The notes below the pieces were generated by a model. The model was not told the origin of the DNA and did not search any database. It worked only from the letters and a program-made list of their open reading frames with translations. From assembly GCA_002099365.1 (NCBI GenBank), contig MSED01000014.1, forward strand, positions 434,001-498,000: 64,000 nucleotides of DNA. Direction: 5' to 3'. A program made the translations under genes and the position numbers. The first letter of the stretch is position 1, and the number at the start of each line of letters is the position of its first letter. The stretch is from Phialophora verrucosa (Eukaryota > Ascomycota > Eurotiomycetes > Chaetothyriales > Herpotrichiellaceae). Shown here piece after piece: positions 1 to 12,185 of this stretch.

Positions 1-473
1 GGGGCAATGTATACCATGTCGCGGGGCCTCGAACTTTCGGTGAGACCTGAGCAACCTATTAGCAGAGCCATGAAGGAAGACCCGATGGATTCTTACATCT
101 TGTTGAGCAATCGACGAGGTGTCTCAAATTCTCAAGTTGTCAAGTTGTTGCAGACCTCGACATTTGCTGGTGCGATTGCGGACTTTGATTTCGAAGTTTG
201 GTGCGGTGGGGCCCGCTAGCATGCCAAGATTTCTGCATTGGCTGCTATTGGGCAAAGAAAGCAAAACAGCCACGCTAGGCGAGAATGGTAGTGGTGGTGG
301 AGTATTCATCAGTGTAATCGTCCTATTGTGCGAAGCTGCGTTCCCTAGAATATACTTCTGGCTTTTTCTGATCATGGTGCTCGCTGAACGTGTGCGCTAT
401 ACAAGGTCTCCACACCCAATAAATGCGAAGGGAATTGTGTAGTAACTCAAGGCAGAACAAAATATCTAAGAAC
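1..473. other. 3' flank of cyc8, no gene seen
   Basis: This stretch lies downstream of the cyc8 stop on the minus strand and runs to the window edge. Only short overlapping open frames with no recognisable motif occur. It probably holds the cyc8 3' UTR. Confidence 0.5.
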
Positions 474-3223
474 TCATGCCACTTGCTCCTGCTTTGGCGT
501 CGCCGATGGGAGCGGTCCACCTACTTGTGGGCTTACCGCTACTGGAGGCGGTCCACGCTGCTTGTCATCCTCGCTATTATTGTCATAATCCTCATCCACT
601 TCCACTTTGCGAGCAGCTTGCTCAACGTGTTCCGGACGTTCGTCCTTGGGGCCATCCAAGATTGATTGCATCGACGGGATGTGCTGAGGAGGCCGGCTGT
701 AAGGGTGGTGTGCAGCCTCAGATGGATAGTAGTTCTCATTCGCCCGGCGTTCCTGTTCGCGGCGAGCTTCAGATGAGCTGCGTCTAAAATGATCTTTTGG
801 CGTAGGTAGACGGCCTGGAGGGCTGTTCCTGCGGACTGGGTCGTCTAGACGTGCACGCGTTTCTTCACTGGCCAGCTTCTTAGAGGGGCCAGACTCGGGC
901 TCCCACTCACGAGCCCGCTTCATGGCCGAGGGCGGTCGATCATCGCGAGGAGGACCATCTACAGCGGGAAGAGGGGGTGGTGCAGAGGGCACGCCGTTAG
1001 CGATGCTGGGAAATGGTTGGCCAGATTGGAATGGCGGCGGGCGGAAACCAGGTCCAGGTGACTGGGGACGTTCGTCCCTGAGGGGTCTGAGTTCACTAGG
1101 AGGACTGAAGGGACGTCCATACGGTGGTAGGGTTGAGCCAGAACCAGCGCCATTCGCATGTGGTGCCGGCGGCCCGTTCATTGTGGGCGACGGCCGGACG
1201 CCACTACCAAAAGCGGGAGGACGCTCTTGCATTGAGATTTGGGGCAGCGTCTGGGGGCCAGGGGGAAACATGCCCGGGTTGGAATGCTGCATCTTAGGGG
1301 AAGGTGACTGCATCTTGCGCACTGGAGTCTGTCTGGATGAATCGTATGGGCGAGGGTCTTGGCGTGGGCTAGGAGCACGGGGAGGCGGTGCCCTCATGCC
1401 GTCACGAGCTTCGTAGCCATTTTGCGCTTGTTGTTGCTGCTGGCCAGGAGGTGGATTGATGCCTGCAATGCCTCTAGCCCAGTCGTTGACACGTGCTGGA
1501 TCAACCGGCGGTGGCTGTGCTTGCTGATTCGATGCAGATGGTCCTCCCCATTGAGGTCCAGGAGGAACACCAACACCGTTCTGATACGCTTGGGGATGGA
1601 CGTCTTGAGGAACAGGTGCATTGTGCTGGTTAGGCCCAGTTGCAGCTCCGCTTCTCAGGAGGGCGAGACGCGCCTTGATGTGTGTGTTGGTGGGATCAAG
1701 CTCGGCCGCTCTGGCATATGCATCAAGAGCATCGGAAGTTTGGTTGTTGCATGATTCGTACTGTTTCCATCATCAGTGACTGCAGCGAGGATGGAGGCAC
1801 TAGCTGTTCTCACCAAGGTTCCAAGATCGTACCATACTTCGGAAATGTATGGGTTCAATCGGATAGCGCGAGAATACGCATCGAGTGCGTCCCTGTACTG
1901 ATTGATCTGGTAGTACAAGACGCCAATGGAGCACCAAAAGGTGGGATTGCGCCCATCACGATACACAGCTTGTTGATAAGCTTCGTAGGCCTTGGGAAAC
2001 TTCTGCTGTGCCATATAGCACCTGCCGAGAAGGTACCAGCTCTGCGCGTCTTGATTGTCTTCCAGCCGGTCAGCTAATCAGAAACAACAAAGTCCGTGGT
2101 GAAACATACCGGAGCTGACCGATTGTTCGAGGTACTCGATGGCCTGGTCTTGGCTTGCGTAGCTATTGCTTTGTTGGTGATGCAACCACCCGAGCTGCTG
2201 TAGCACTTTGGCGTGCTTCGGGTCTCTCTCCAGAACGCGCCTGTAGGCAGCTTTTGCAGCTTCGAACTTCAACAAGATTAACCCAGCCCATTGCCAAGGA
2301 TCAACGGAACTTACATCTTTCTGCTGCTCATACACATGACCGATCTGGAACCAGATGTCTTCTTCGTTGAGCGGGCGCGGCGGATTGTTGACGATGTACT
2401 TAAAGCACTGCGGGGATGTTAGCCCCAGCCAACGCAAGAAGGGCATGTACTCACTTCAAGACTTTCCTGGAACTTTTGTTGCTGCTTATATATTATTCCA
2501 AGTCTGAAGTAGATTTCGTTCGCCTTCTCAAAGTCGGGCTGCATACGCATGACTTGAGAGAACGCTTCTTCGGCATGTTCCAAGGAGCCATATCGATCAT
2601 ACAGGATACCAATACCGTACCACAGTTTTGGTTCCTACACGGTGTTAGGTGAATGGAGTGCAAGGGTGGTGAGCGACAGCTTACGTTGGGCTTTGCGAGG
2701 TAATAGAGTGCTTGTTGATAGGCGGTGTAAGCCTCTTGAAGATTGTCCATCATCAGGTAGCAGTGGCCTGCTGTTGTAAGCTGACGTTCAACCGAAGCGA
2801 GAGTTGCCCTTACCTAGATTTCCCCAGGCATCGCCATTGGCAGGCTCCACTTTCAAGATGTTTTTGAGGTACTCCATAGCTTCAGGGTACTTCTCCTTTG
2901 TGCGGAGGATACATGAGATTGCATTCAAGGTTTGTGTTGACCACTGGTTGTGTCGCAGAGCTTGTTCATATGCAAACAGGGCCCCTTCGTGGTCACCAAG
3001 CAGCTCATTCAAAGAGCCTCATCATCTCGGTCAGCAGGCTATTGCATAGACGGGTAATGTAACGCATACCTATTCTTTGCCAGGTGGACTCATTCAACTG
3101 TGCCAGCAGGCGTTGTCGTTGCATATGCGCATCAACTGGGGCAGCTCCATTGATCTGACCGAAGTGACCGCCCGGCTGCATACCGAGGACGCCAGGAGGA
3201 GATGGATGCGGCACCAAAGCCAT
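474..3223 (-). CDS. cyc8: General transcriptional corepressor Cyc8/Ssn6 (TPR protein)
   Basis: Partner of Tup1 in the nuclear corepressor complex used for glucose repression and many other programmes. Eight exons are inferred: 3070-3223, 2814-3017, 2685-2767, 2455-2634, 2315-2407, 2110-2266, 1814-2058 and 474-1760. They sum to 2403 nt (800 aa). Tandem TPR repeats fill about residues 45-405, recognisable by stretches such as ALRHNQWSTQTLNAISCILR and the NPTFWCSIGVLYYQINQY block. These match the Cyc8 family, whose yeast member has ten TPRs in the same place. The remainder is a Pro/Gln-rich tail with a short Gln run near its start. The start ATG at 3223 is the first in-frame Met before the conserved NESTWQRIG segment. 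All introns are 46-53 bp with normal splice sites. Exon borders were placed by keeping the TPR reading frame, so a few could be off by some bases. Identification is very secure. Confidence 0.95.
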
Positions 3224-6200
3224 GTTTGATAAATTGTGTGACCTGTGCGTATAGACCGGCGGAGACAACAGAGGTCAAACAAGACAGGTCGTTTCTTGAT
3301 CGAAGCAGCCCTGGTAGGGAAGTGGTTGATGCCCGGGCAGCGCAAAAGGCTGGTCTATGCACCCTCCTCTTTCAATGGCGCAGCTGTGTATGACAACAAG
3401 GAGGAGGAATCGACCATGAAACCAACTTGTGTTGCGAGAGGGGGTGAGGTCTTGAGAAGCTCGCTTGCTAGACTGGCAGAAATCGGCCCTCGCGTGGTTG
3501 GTAGGAAGGGCAACGGGGTACACAGAAAATGGTAACAGTATGTTCTCGACAAGAGGAAACGCAATGGTAGTGTACAAGACACCGACGTGATTCGCTAGGC
3601 AAGAATCATCAGGTGTTGGAAGGTAGCAAGAGAAGGGTGAGTGCGTAAGGCGACAGTGAGAAGAGAGGCCGGTGGAGGATGACGGTGGGAAAGACGGGAA
3701 ATAGGAAAGAGGGCTTCCTTCGAAAGCAATGTTACGGGCGGCTGCGCTAGAGGTAGGGTTGGATCTCATGCTGGATCATTTGTCGGGCGTGCAAGGAGGA
3801 GAGCCGGGCACTTCAAGTTGCCATCAGTGGTGCTGCGGCGCACGGGCTCTTCGTTCTAGCTGCTGGGGCTTGCAGCAAATAGCAGCGGGAAGCAGGGGGA
3901 GGGTGGAGAATTGAATGGAGCCCTGGTTGATTGGTGTGGCCAGAGTGGGACGAGATAGTGCTCGGATCAAAAAAGCATGGGCTTTCGATGGCATCCATGG
4001 TTCCTTGGGCGTCGAGATGAAGCATCAAACAGTGGAGCTGCTACGCTTGCTGGTCCAACGGAATGGGAGGATGCTGGGCGATCAAGGTTAAGGGAGCCGA
4101 TAGCGCGTGCGAGGGCCTTGGGGGGTGGTGGGTCTTCGCCCGTCTGACACTTAAAGCTCCGCCATGCCTGCCACCTGGGCTGCCAAAAAGGCTTCCTTAC
4201 TAAGACCCAGGACTTTGTGAAGAAACGAGCTGGGTTGGCGCATAAACTTGATGTGGGAATGGAGGAGAGGGGTGGGGTGGCGCTTCGCCGCCTTAGTAAG
4301 AGGTGGCATTATGACCTTCTTGACAGCTGAGGTACGAGTAGAGTCAACATAGAGAACAAACACTTGGGGACGAAGCCAATCCTTTCGACGAACGAAGATC
4401 TCTCTTAGCATTTTTCGAGGATGTCCGAGGGACTGGATCCGAGTACGGAGTTCTACGAGTGTGGCTGGCGAAACAAGCGCACTGCTGAATCCCCCACCTG
4501 TGGTTCAACAATGTACTCGTACGAGTACGCATTCTCTGTACTCGTAATTGCTGCACCATCGGATCATCGAGCTTGATCACCGAGTCCCGCCCGCGTCTTC
4601 CTCAGGACCAAAACGGCTTTCTCGTGAGGCCAACGGAAAAAAAAAGGGCTGACTGGAGTTGTCTCGCTACCTGCAGCCTAACCAGAAACACCCGTTAACG
4701 AGGCCAGGGGCTCCCCCAGTTGATATCTGCGGTCAGGCTTGTTGTGGGAGCCACGGCATATGACGAACAGAACGAACAGGCGTTGTGGGCCGTGCCTCTG
4801 GGCCAATTGGTGGTTAAGCAAGTCTGATTTGGCTCCGTCATAGCCAGGGGGGCCTGACTGGGGCTTTCAGGTGGTCGTTCTTCCGTGGTCCGTTTTGCGA
4901 TTAGGGCAGCCACCCACAGGCGGCAGGTACCTCCTGCACGCATGGCTCTAAGCTTCGCCAGCTGCCACTCCGGCGCCCTCCCCTCCCTCGCTTCGCTCTC
5001 GCCGCTCAACTCCTCCAGGATTCATCACCACATCTGCGTCGTTTTCTCCACACAGCTGCCTAGCGGCTTAGCTCGTCTTCTGCTCTCCAGAGTCCAACCC
5101 GCTCGCCTGCCAATCTTCGCCAATTTTCAGAATTAGGGTCAAGCCATCCCGAGCACCGCGTCAACCCTCCCGAATGGAATCCAACGTGCCAGCCAGCCGC
5201 ACCTGGCCCTCGCTTTGGCTCCACAGGATGAAACTTGTGGTTTCATGCCTCGATCCAAATCCGAGGAGACTTTGGCTGAGCTGCCTCGTGAATGTCCCGG
5301 ATATGGGTGCACAATAAAGAGCGGAAGACAGTGTACACTCCAAGGCCAATACTCACAGTCATTGCCAAGGTCTCGTAGGGAGTCGCGGGAAAGGAGAGCC
5401 TCGGTCAACCTCGCCAGGTTCCAGCCTTTGCAGCTATTCTATTTCGGTGCAGTCTAGCGGGCCAGAAACTGGCGCAAGTCAGACGCCTGGCGTTGTGGCT
5501 CACCAGCCAGGAACCAGGCTAAGGTTAGGGGGGTGGCCAGGATGTGGCGGCCCCGGAGAATAGGGAGGAAGAAGGGCTTAGAGCGCCTATCACACGGAGC
5601 AGGCTTGTGTTGTAGCTAGCCTCCTGCAGCTCATCGCGTCCACTGGCTGCCGCCCAACCCGTGATCAACTCTCAGCACCTGTCAAAGGTATTAACCGAGA
5701 CTGCCCGTGTTGTAGCCTGATGCATGCACCAAGTGCACGAGCAAGCCTTTTCACATCCTCCTCCACAATCACCAAAGCACCACCTTGGCAAGAGTGGTTC
5801 CTCAAGCAGAAGAGCGTTTGGTACTCGCGAGTTTGTCACAATTTTGACAAGTCTCAAGTGCATACCATGTCAAAATGTCGCTATGGCATAGCACCATCCT
5901 ACGAAAGCCGATGGCACCACGTCAACCCCTGTGCCACCCACGCGGATATGATGTGACGTGACACAGAAGAACGTCAACTCGGAAGCTCGCTCCGCTTGTT
6001 TGCTGGAAACAGTGCCTATGTGTGCTTCTTCGTCTGCAGGTTCAGCGCGCTGGAGCTGTTTACCGGACTCTTTGCAGACTTGACCCATTCCGATATTACT
6101 CGTACGTTCAGCTCCCGGTGACCGCACGCTGATCTCGACTCTCCTCATCGGAGCTCGGGATGTCCAGGATCTCTGGGACGGAGCTGCGGGAGGCGACAGT

Positions 6201-8918
6201 CGTACTACCACCGACCTGGGTTTCCAGCCCGTCGTTGCACGAGAGGTTGAAGGGCTGACCGCACATTACCAAACGTCGACCTCATGCGCGGTAACTCTAG
6301 ACATGTGGGACAATTTCGTGTTTGAAACACCGTGGTCCGCCCAAGGCTCGCTGATTTGTCTTGGCAAGAATGTCTAAGGCCGCGATTTGGGCTCAAGACA
6401 CCAAAGAATTCGTGTGGCCCTAGTCGGTGCCTTTCTGGCGGCAATCGAAGACATCCTGGCTCTATAGCATTCGATGTTCCATAGGAGGTTCATGACCAGT
6501 ACCAGTCACCGGGACTTTGGCCAGCTTGAGGATGCTCCTGCCACCAGTTCGGCGAGAGCTGCAGTAATCTGCCGCTGGCAGGCACCCTGCAGGTTCAGAA
6601 ATCCAAATTTGTCTAAGCAGCCTTTGGCAGGCCAGTTACTGTGTAGTAACTAAAGCACACCTTTTGGGGTGTTGTCTGCCCTTTCACTACCCCTCATCTT
6701 ACGCATTGCCCTTTTTTGATGATACAGTTCTACTTTCGGATCTTCCTACGAACGTAAGCCTGATTGTTTCGGAGAATATTCGTGCGCTAGGGCTCAAAAC
6801 ATCCTGCATTCTCTACGAGTACGGATTACGGAGTTCAAAAACAGTCTTAAGCTCGGGCCCCTGTCCCAGATGTTCTCGCAAACCAAGTCTCTGCTTCGTT
6901 GGTCACTGCTGACCACCTCTCTCAAAGTCTCGATGCTTGACGGGCCATGCTGTCTTGACCCGTGCAACAAGGTGCGTAGGCAGAATTCTCGGAGGGCATT
7001 TTGCTTTCCATCATGATTCCTTGGTGCAACATGAGTGGGTGTTTAGCCAAATGGTCTGTGCGACCAGAATATCATCACTAAAAACATTAACATTAGGGAT
7101 AATGAAACATATGATGTTCGTGTGCCGGTCTTTTTGTCGGCAGTCGTCGATCCAAGCCGCCTATTGCATTGAAGTGCCACGCTCTTGAACCTATCTTTGG
7201 TTTACGATGCTGCTCGACAGCATCATATTTGACCGGAACCTCCAAGCCGGAGGGACAGGCGGTCATTGGAACAGAGTCTTCACAAAATGACCAGAAAACA
7301 GTCCGAAATGTCCAAGTGCTCAGACCAGTAGGAATATCTCGACAGGGCCATCTGTGGGATGTGGTCTTGTCCATACATTCAGACACTTATGAGTCTCGAG
7401 AAGTCCGACATTTCCGTCAACAAGGGTACCGCCCAGCCCTGATGTGCAAGTTCTCGACTGGCGCCAATATACTGCCATGCAAGTACTAGTGCTCTTGAGG
7501 AATATCTCCTCGCTGATTATGACACGGTGTGCAGCAGGACCTCAACAAGCTTTCTCCAAGAGGTGATTCGAACACTACTGACCGTCCATCATTCGTCGGC
7601 CTGCTGCGAGACGAGACAACTGAACCTCTGGGCATTATCTTTTTCCTTTCGTTAGTTGCAGTTGGAGAGCGGCAATGGTGGCCGCTGACGGTTATTCCAT
7701 TACTTAGCCAAGGGCCCGCCCAGCGTTGCCGCGAAGTGTCCGAGACTTGTGCCTAAAGCCTTGCAACAGCGGAGAAAAGACAGAGACCATGAACAAGAAG
7801 ATGCCCAGTCTGCCAGCACACTCGGCCTCAGACAGGGTTGGGATACATTATATTCTCTTCGGGCCTCTGACCTGACTCAAGTGTTGGCCTTGAAAACGTA
7901 CGAGGCGGGGAGTGACTGGAAAATGTGAGGTCGCCGAGGGCAGAACACGCAGGAACTGGATAGAAGAAGACTAATCAGCGAGGTGAGGTGATGAAGTCCG
8001 TGCAAAAGTCATGATGCACAGTGTGGTTGCCCAACACCAAGTCAAATATGTAATGGCCCCCCTTTAATCCACGACCGCCGAAAAGAAGCTCCACGTGACG
8101 TTGCCTCGCTTTTGGGTCGTCGCACAGCGTCGCCAATGAGATTGATTGCTGTGTGAGGAAACAAAAAACCAAGGAAGCCAATGCGACAGCTATACGTATG
8201 ATGTTCCCTGGGCAAAAGGGTACAATTGAGATTTGTGCCGGGCAGGAGGCTTGGAATTTGTGCAGTGTTCCACTGCCCCAGGCGAGTAAGTCAGTGGTGA
8301 GAGCGTAGGGCGCACAATCGGCAGGCCTGTTGCCGCTCGACCCGCAGTTTTCTGGCTCCTTGCGCCTGTCAACGCACGTTAACAGGCAAGTCTCGCGCAA
8401 CCGCCACTTGCCAAGCATTCAAGGCAGGCCTGTCGACTCTTCAGTTTCTCGACTTGGATATACAGAAATGCCAAATAAACGGTGTAGCAAACCGGCAACG
8501 TGCAACTGCAGAGGCGCCAGCGACGTCGCCAGGCCTCTCGGAAAGTCGTCTCCGTCTCAGGGCACCGCACGCTGCCGTTCTTCAGGCCTATGCAGCAAAG
8601 GGCCAAGATGTCGCCTAGACAAGAGCCAAGTGCCCAGATCTTGGCCGGGGCGCGACGCAGCGGAAGTGGAGGATTGGAGCCAGATTGAGCGAGCAGGATG
8701 ATCAGGACCAAGACGTTCGTGTCTCTTGAGTTCTTGGGTTCCTTCTCGTCGCTAGAATCATGTTGGTATTTCATTACACCTCTGTTCCCCATGTTGTCTG
8801 TGTTAGAAGCCGTCCACTTGCAGCTGCTCTCACCTGTCGCCGATCAGCTCACCAGCTCTTGCCGCCTGCTCGGTGATGACAAGGACTTCTCCCACGAGAG
8901 CCCTACCTGACCATCAGC
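3224..8918. other. 5.7 kb gene-poor region upstream of cyc8
   Basis: No open frame here has a recognisable motif, a plausible intron chain or a coding look on either strand. The longest ATG frames (about 130-150 codons near 8.0-8.8 kb) are low in conserved-type composition. The part next to 3223 probably carries a long 5' leader and promoter for cyc8, and the part next to 8919 the promoter of the membrane protein. Copies of a TACGGAGT/TACTCGTA-type motif occur near 4444, 4513-4546 and 6827. Confidence 0.5.
4513..4528. repeat. 16-bp perfect palindrome GTACTCGTACGAGTAC
   Basis: The sequence reads the same on both strands. A second GTACTCGTA half copy follows at 4538-4546. It lies in the long intergenic region upstream of cyc8. 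Function unknown. Confidence 0.8.
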
Positions 8919-9875
8919 ATGTCCTACGAATCGGACTCGCACCTCACGAGGCCGTCTCCTGCGCACTGCGATGGCAACAACGGCCCTGCCACGCCTCAGA
9001 CGCAGTATTACCGTTCGGCTCCCCGTCCGTTACAGCAGCCTCCGATCGCCCGAGTCTCTCCTACCCTTCGAAGTCCCTCGGTGCCGCACGGGCTAGACCC
9101 AGTCCGATTACAAACCTCAATATCAAGTGGAGAGTCGGGGTCGACGCTCGGGACCGAGTACAAGCAGTATCCCACATACAAACATTTCCAATACAGTCCT
9201 CAGGTGGAGCGGGGCATCATAGAAGAGTCGATACACCGACAATCTCGCGCGGGGTCACAGCATTCAGGAAATCGAGTCAACGGGAGCCATCATGGCGGAA
9301 CGCCCGTGGTCGAAGACAACTCAGCCGTCTTTCAATATATCCAAGAAAAGTCATTAGCGGCAGATGAAGAGCCAGAAGATGATCATGCTCTGTGGATTCT
9401 GGTAAGGCCACTCGCGCTGTTGGGGATGACCGTCACTGACCTGTTGCAGTTGTGGATGTCTTTTCTCGACCCGTTTCACTGTTTGTTCAGTGCCCTGTAC
9501 TCTATATTCGCCGCCATCTTCATCATCATCCTCGCGCCTCTACGCTTATGCAGACAGGAGTGCTCCCCCAGCATATCCCTCGTCCGGATGGTGGCGCCAG
9601 TATTTCGAAATCACCTCCAACTGATCTACGCCAAATCATTAGACAACGCTCATACATTTGAGTTCAGTCCATTTTGCCTAGTCCTGATCCACGTTATATC
9701 GCCAGTAATCAGTATTGGAAACGCAGTCGCTGCGTGGATTGTGGCTGTATTCTGGGTCTTCGCAATCATCATGGGAAATCCGGATGGAACCGAGAAACGA
9801 GACGACGGACGGGCCACTGTTCTTCTCTTGAGGGATTGGTGGGAGAAGTGTTTACTGTTTGCGATACGGAAGTGA
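8919..9875 (+). CDS. Unknown multi-pass membrane protein
   Basis: I do not recognise the family. The frame begins at ATG 8919 and ends at 9875. A 48-bp segment, 9402-9449, has a GTAAGG donor, a CTGAC branch point and a TTGCAG acceptor, and is in frame without a stop. It is very probably an intron, giving 302 aa rather than 318. Residues 1 to about 160 are polar and Ser/Pro/His-rich, so likely disordered and cytosolic. Strongly hydrophobic stretches follow at about 168-193 and 236-270 (spliced numbering); the second is long enough for one or two passes. A short charged tail ends in a Trp-Trp-Glu-Lys motif. No signal peptide is visible. Real coding status is supported by the hydrophobic organisation and the canonical intron; the function cannot be inferred. 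Confidence 0.7.
   Translation: MSYESDSHLTRPSPAHCDGNNGPATPQTQYYRSAPRPLQQPPIARVSPTLRSPSVPHGLDPVRLQTSISSGESGSTLGTEYKQYPTYKHFQYSPQVERGIIEESIHRQSRAGSQHSGNRVNGSHHGGTPVVEDNSAVFQYIQEKSLAADEEPEDDHALWILVRPLALLGMTVTDLLQLWMSFLDPFHCLFSALYSIFAAIFIIILAPLRLCRQECSPSISLVRMVAPVFRNHLQLIYAKSLDNAHTFEFSPFCLVLIHVISPVISIGNAVAAWIVAVFWVFAIIMGNPDGTEKRDDGRATVLLLRDWWEKCLLFAIRK
9402..9449 (+). other. Probable in-frame intron (48 bp)
   Basis: GTAAGG donor, CTGAC branch point nine bases before the acceptor, and TTGCAG acceptor. The length is a multiple of three with no stop, so a pipeline that reads only open frames would translate it. Confidence 0.75.
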
Positions 9876-12185
9876 GACATCTATTACTCTCCGTGATATG
9901 GTGTCACGAAGGAAATGACTTGGCGCTTTTCTACCTCTCCTTGAGCGAGCGGCTTTTGTCCTGAGCATTTCGGCAGGCGTCTGATTTCAACGGCATATAC
10001 CACGGCGCAGGGATCCCCGACTATACTTCCGTATACAGGTACTGTTAGGGTGGGGGATTGAATGGACGCAAGGTCATCGTCATGTCATGTCCTCTGAAGG
10101 ATATGCTTTATTCTGGTGGAGTCAACGCGGCCGACCAATTCTTTCCAGCTTAAAACGGCTTCGAGGACGGGCGATGTTCGTGTTGGCTGCAGTCTTGGGT
10201 TCCACTCTTCAAACGTGGACTTTTATGGCCTTCGGGTTTGCCAAATCTACAGCATGCTTCGAGGACTCACATTGCACGTTCGGCACTCGGCAGACAAAGG
10301 TCTTCAACATATCACATCCTTGATCAGATAGAGATTGTGACGCTGTTCAGTCCCCTACGTCAAAGTAGTTATGCTACCCTACACAGCAAGCATCATCATC
10401 TTCCAAGCTGACCTGCATATCCTTCCACTGTTCTACTGGGCCTTGCGTTTGGATGATCCTGCCGACGGCTGGAAAACCTTCCCGGCATCGGCCCACTTCG
10501 CTTGACCGCCTCCAACACGCACAAAGCATCGAAGTCGTAGCATTGACACGACCATCCGCAGCACTACTCAGTAAGTCCCGTTCGCTGCAGGCCGACGGTG
10601 TCTCAAACTGTACTCCGCTGTATGTGCATTAGACGTCTGACACACGGTCTAAATTCCACGATGTTGTGCTCTGTATTTCCGAAGTCCTCTCGAGATTGAA
10701 GCTGGAAAAGGCTGAGCGGTCCGGCGCCATCAACGCGGTCCATATCTAGGCTGAGAAGAGAGGAGGGCACCAATCTTGATGTGCACTTGGTTCGCCTTGG
10801 GTACCTTTGCCAGCCCTCGACAAGCCTGATCTTTGTTGAAACTCTCTCTCCGTCTTCACCTGATGCCATCCTTTGCTGCAGTCTCGCCGACCCTGGACTC
10901 GCTGAGAAATTGGCCCTTGCCAACTACAGGACAACCGATATGAGTGAGCGTCCCACCCCCTCTGCTGCACCGAGATGGAGTTTCTTTGGCGCATGTCTGT
11001 CGCCAGGCTGTTCAGGTAGCGGCGACCTGGGGCTCCTAAGCTCAACTTACCAACTCGGCCCAAGCTCGACGGTGTCCCGGCGCGCCAAGTGTCGCGATCC
11101 CTCCAGCGACGTCGGGCAGCATGGCACGCGCGCCGTCCAACCTCGATTGCCCGGTCAAGAAAGGCTCGCTTAGACGTCTCTCGGAAGGTCTGGCTCTTGG
11201 GATGCAGTTAAGCAGACAAGCGAGTTTCTGCTCGTTATTCAAACGTGCTGAGGGAGCATGAGGGCCTCTGCTCGAAGAGTAAAAGGAACAGAAACCATGA
11301 GACTCTTGGCTGGAAAGGATGACGGGCTGTGTTATCAAGGGGACTGCCCTTCTACGACGACTTGAGAGTGCCGGGTCGCCGAAACTGCCATCTAGCCAGA
11401 AAGTGAGCGGGAGGATCAGCCCGTTCGTGGCACGATCGCTTGAACCAAGCGAGTGCGAGATGTATCCTCAACCACTGATGGGAAAAGAGAGAAAGAGCAC
11501 TGCCATAACACATAGCCCACCCCCATGTGGATTGTCCGCCACAAGGACTTCGTTCTGCGCCATCAGCGCCGGCACCAGCACCCTCGAGCCAAATATTCAA
11601 TGTGCCACTCCAAACGCTTTACATTCGCGATGGTTCGGCCCATCCCCCGCCCCTCGATCGTGCTCGAATGCGTGGGACTCGTTTGATTCTTTTCAAGCGT
11701 ACTTCTTCAGCCCTTTACCGGCTTCGCGACCAGTGGCGCCAATCAACCAGATCCCCGCAGGCTCCAAGAACGAACGATCGACGCAGCTACATACAAATCC
11801 GCTGCGCCGTGCCGCACCGCGCAGGCTGGGTGGCGATCGTCGTGAGCACCTGGTGTCAGCGCTGTGTGCGCGCCCTCTCCCGCGGCGATCCCAACCCGAC
11901 CGAATGCGTTGTCAATGATAGCGGCAAGAAATGATAAAGGAGGGGAGGGGGGGACGATGGACCGACACCATGATCGAACTGGAGCTGGACAAGGCGACTT
12001 CTTTGCCTTAGCCCCTGAATGTACGCTGGGTTGATTGGTTGGTCCGTCCAACCTAGCCTAACCTATACCAATATTGTATTCTGTTAATAGAGGACCCTGC
12101 CTACCACAACCGGCCTGACAGTCAGATCACGACAACAAGACCAGTAGAGTACCGCCACTCGTACTCGTGCTCGTACTCGTCCCCG
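9876..12185. other. Gene-poor region, no supported gene
   Basis: Several overlapping frames of 100-200 codons occur around 11.3-12.05 kb on both strands, but they compete with one another, lack motifs and mostly begin with non-ATG codons. I see no gene that I can support. Confidence 0.5.

Noticed and set aside
7975..8792. Minus-strand frames of 147 and 137 codons upstream of the 8919 gene
   Set aside because: No recognisable domain, no coherent intron chain, and overlapping frames on the plus strand are equally open.
11319..11934. Two overlapping plus-strand open frames of 199 and 135 codons
   Set aside because: They overlap in different frames, the shorter one begins at GTG, neither shows a motif, and composition follows the local GC bias. 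One may be real, but I cannot support it.
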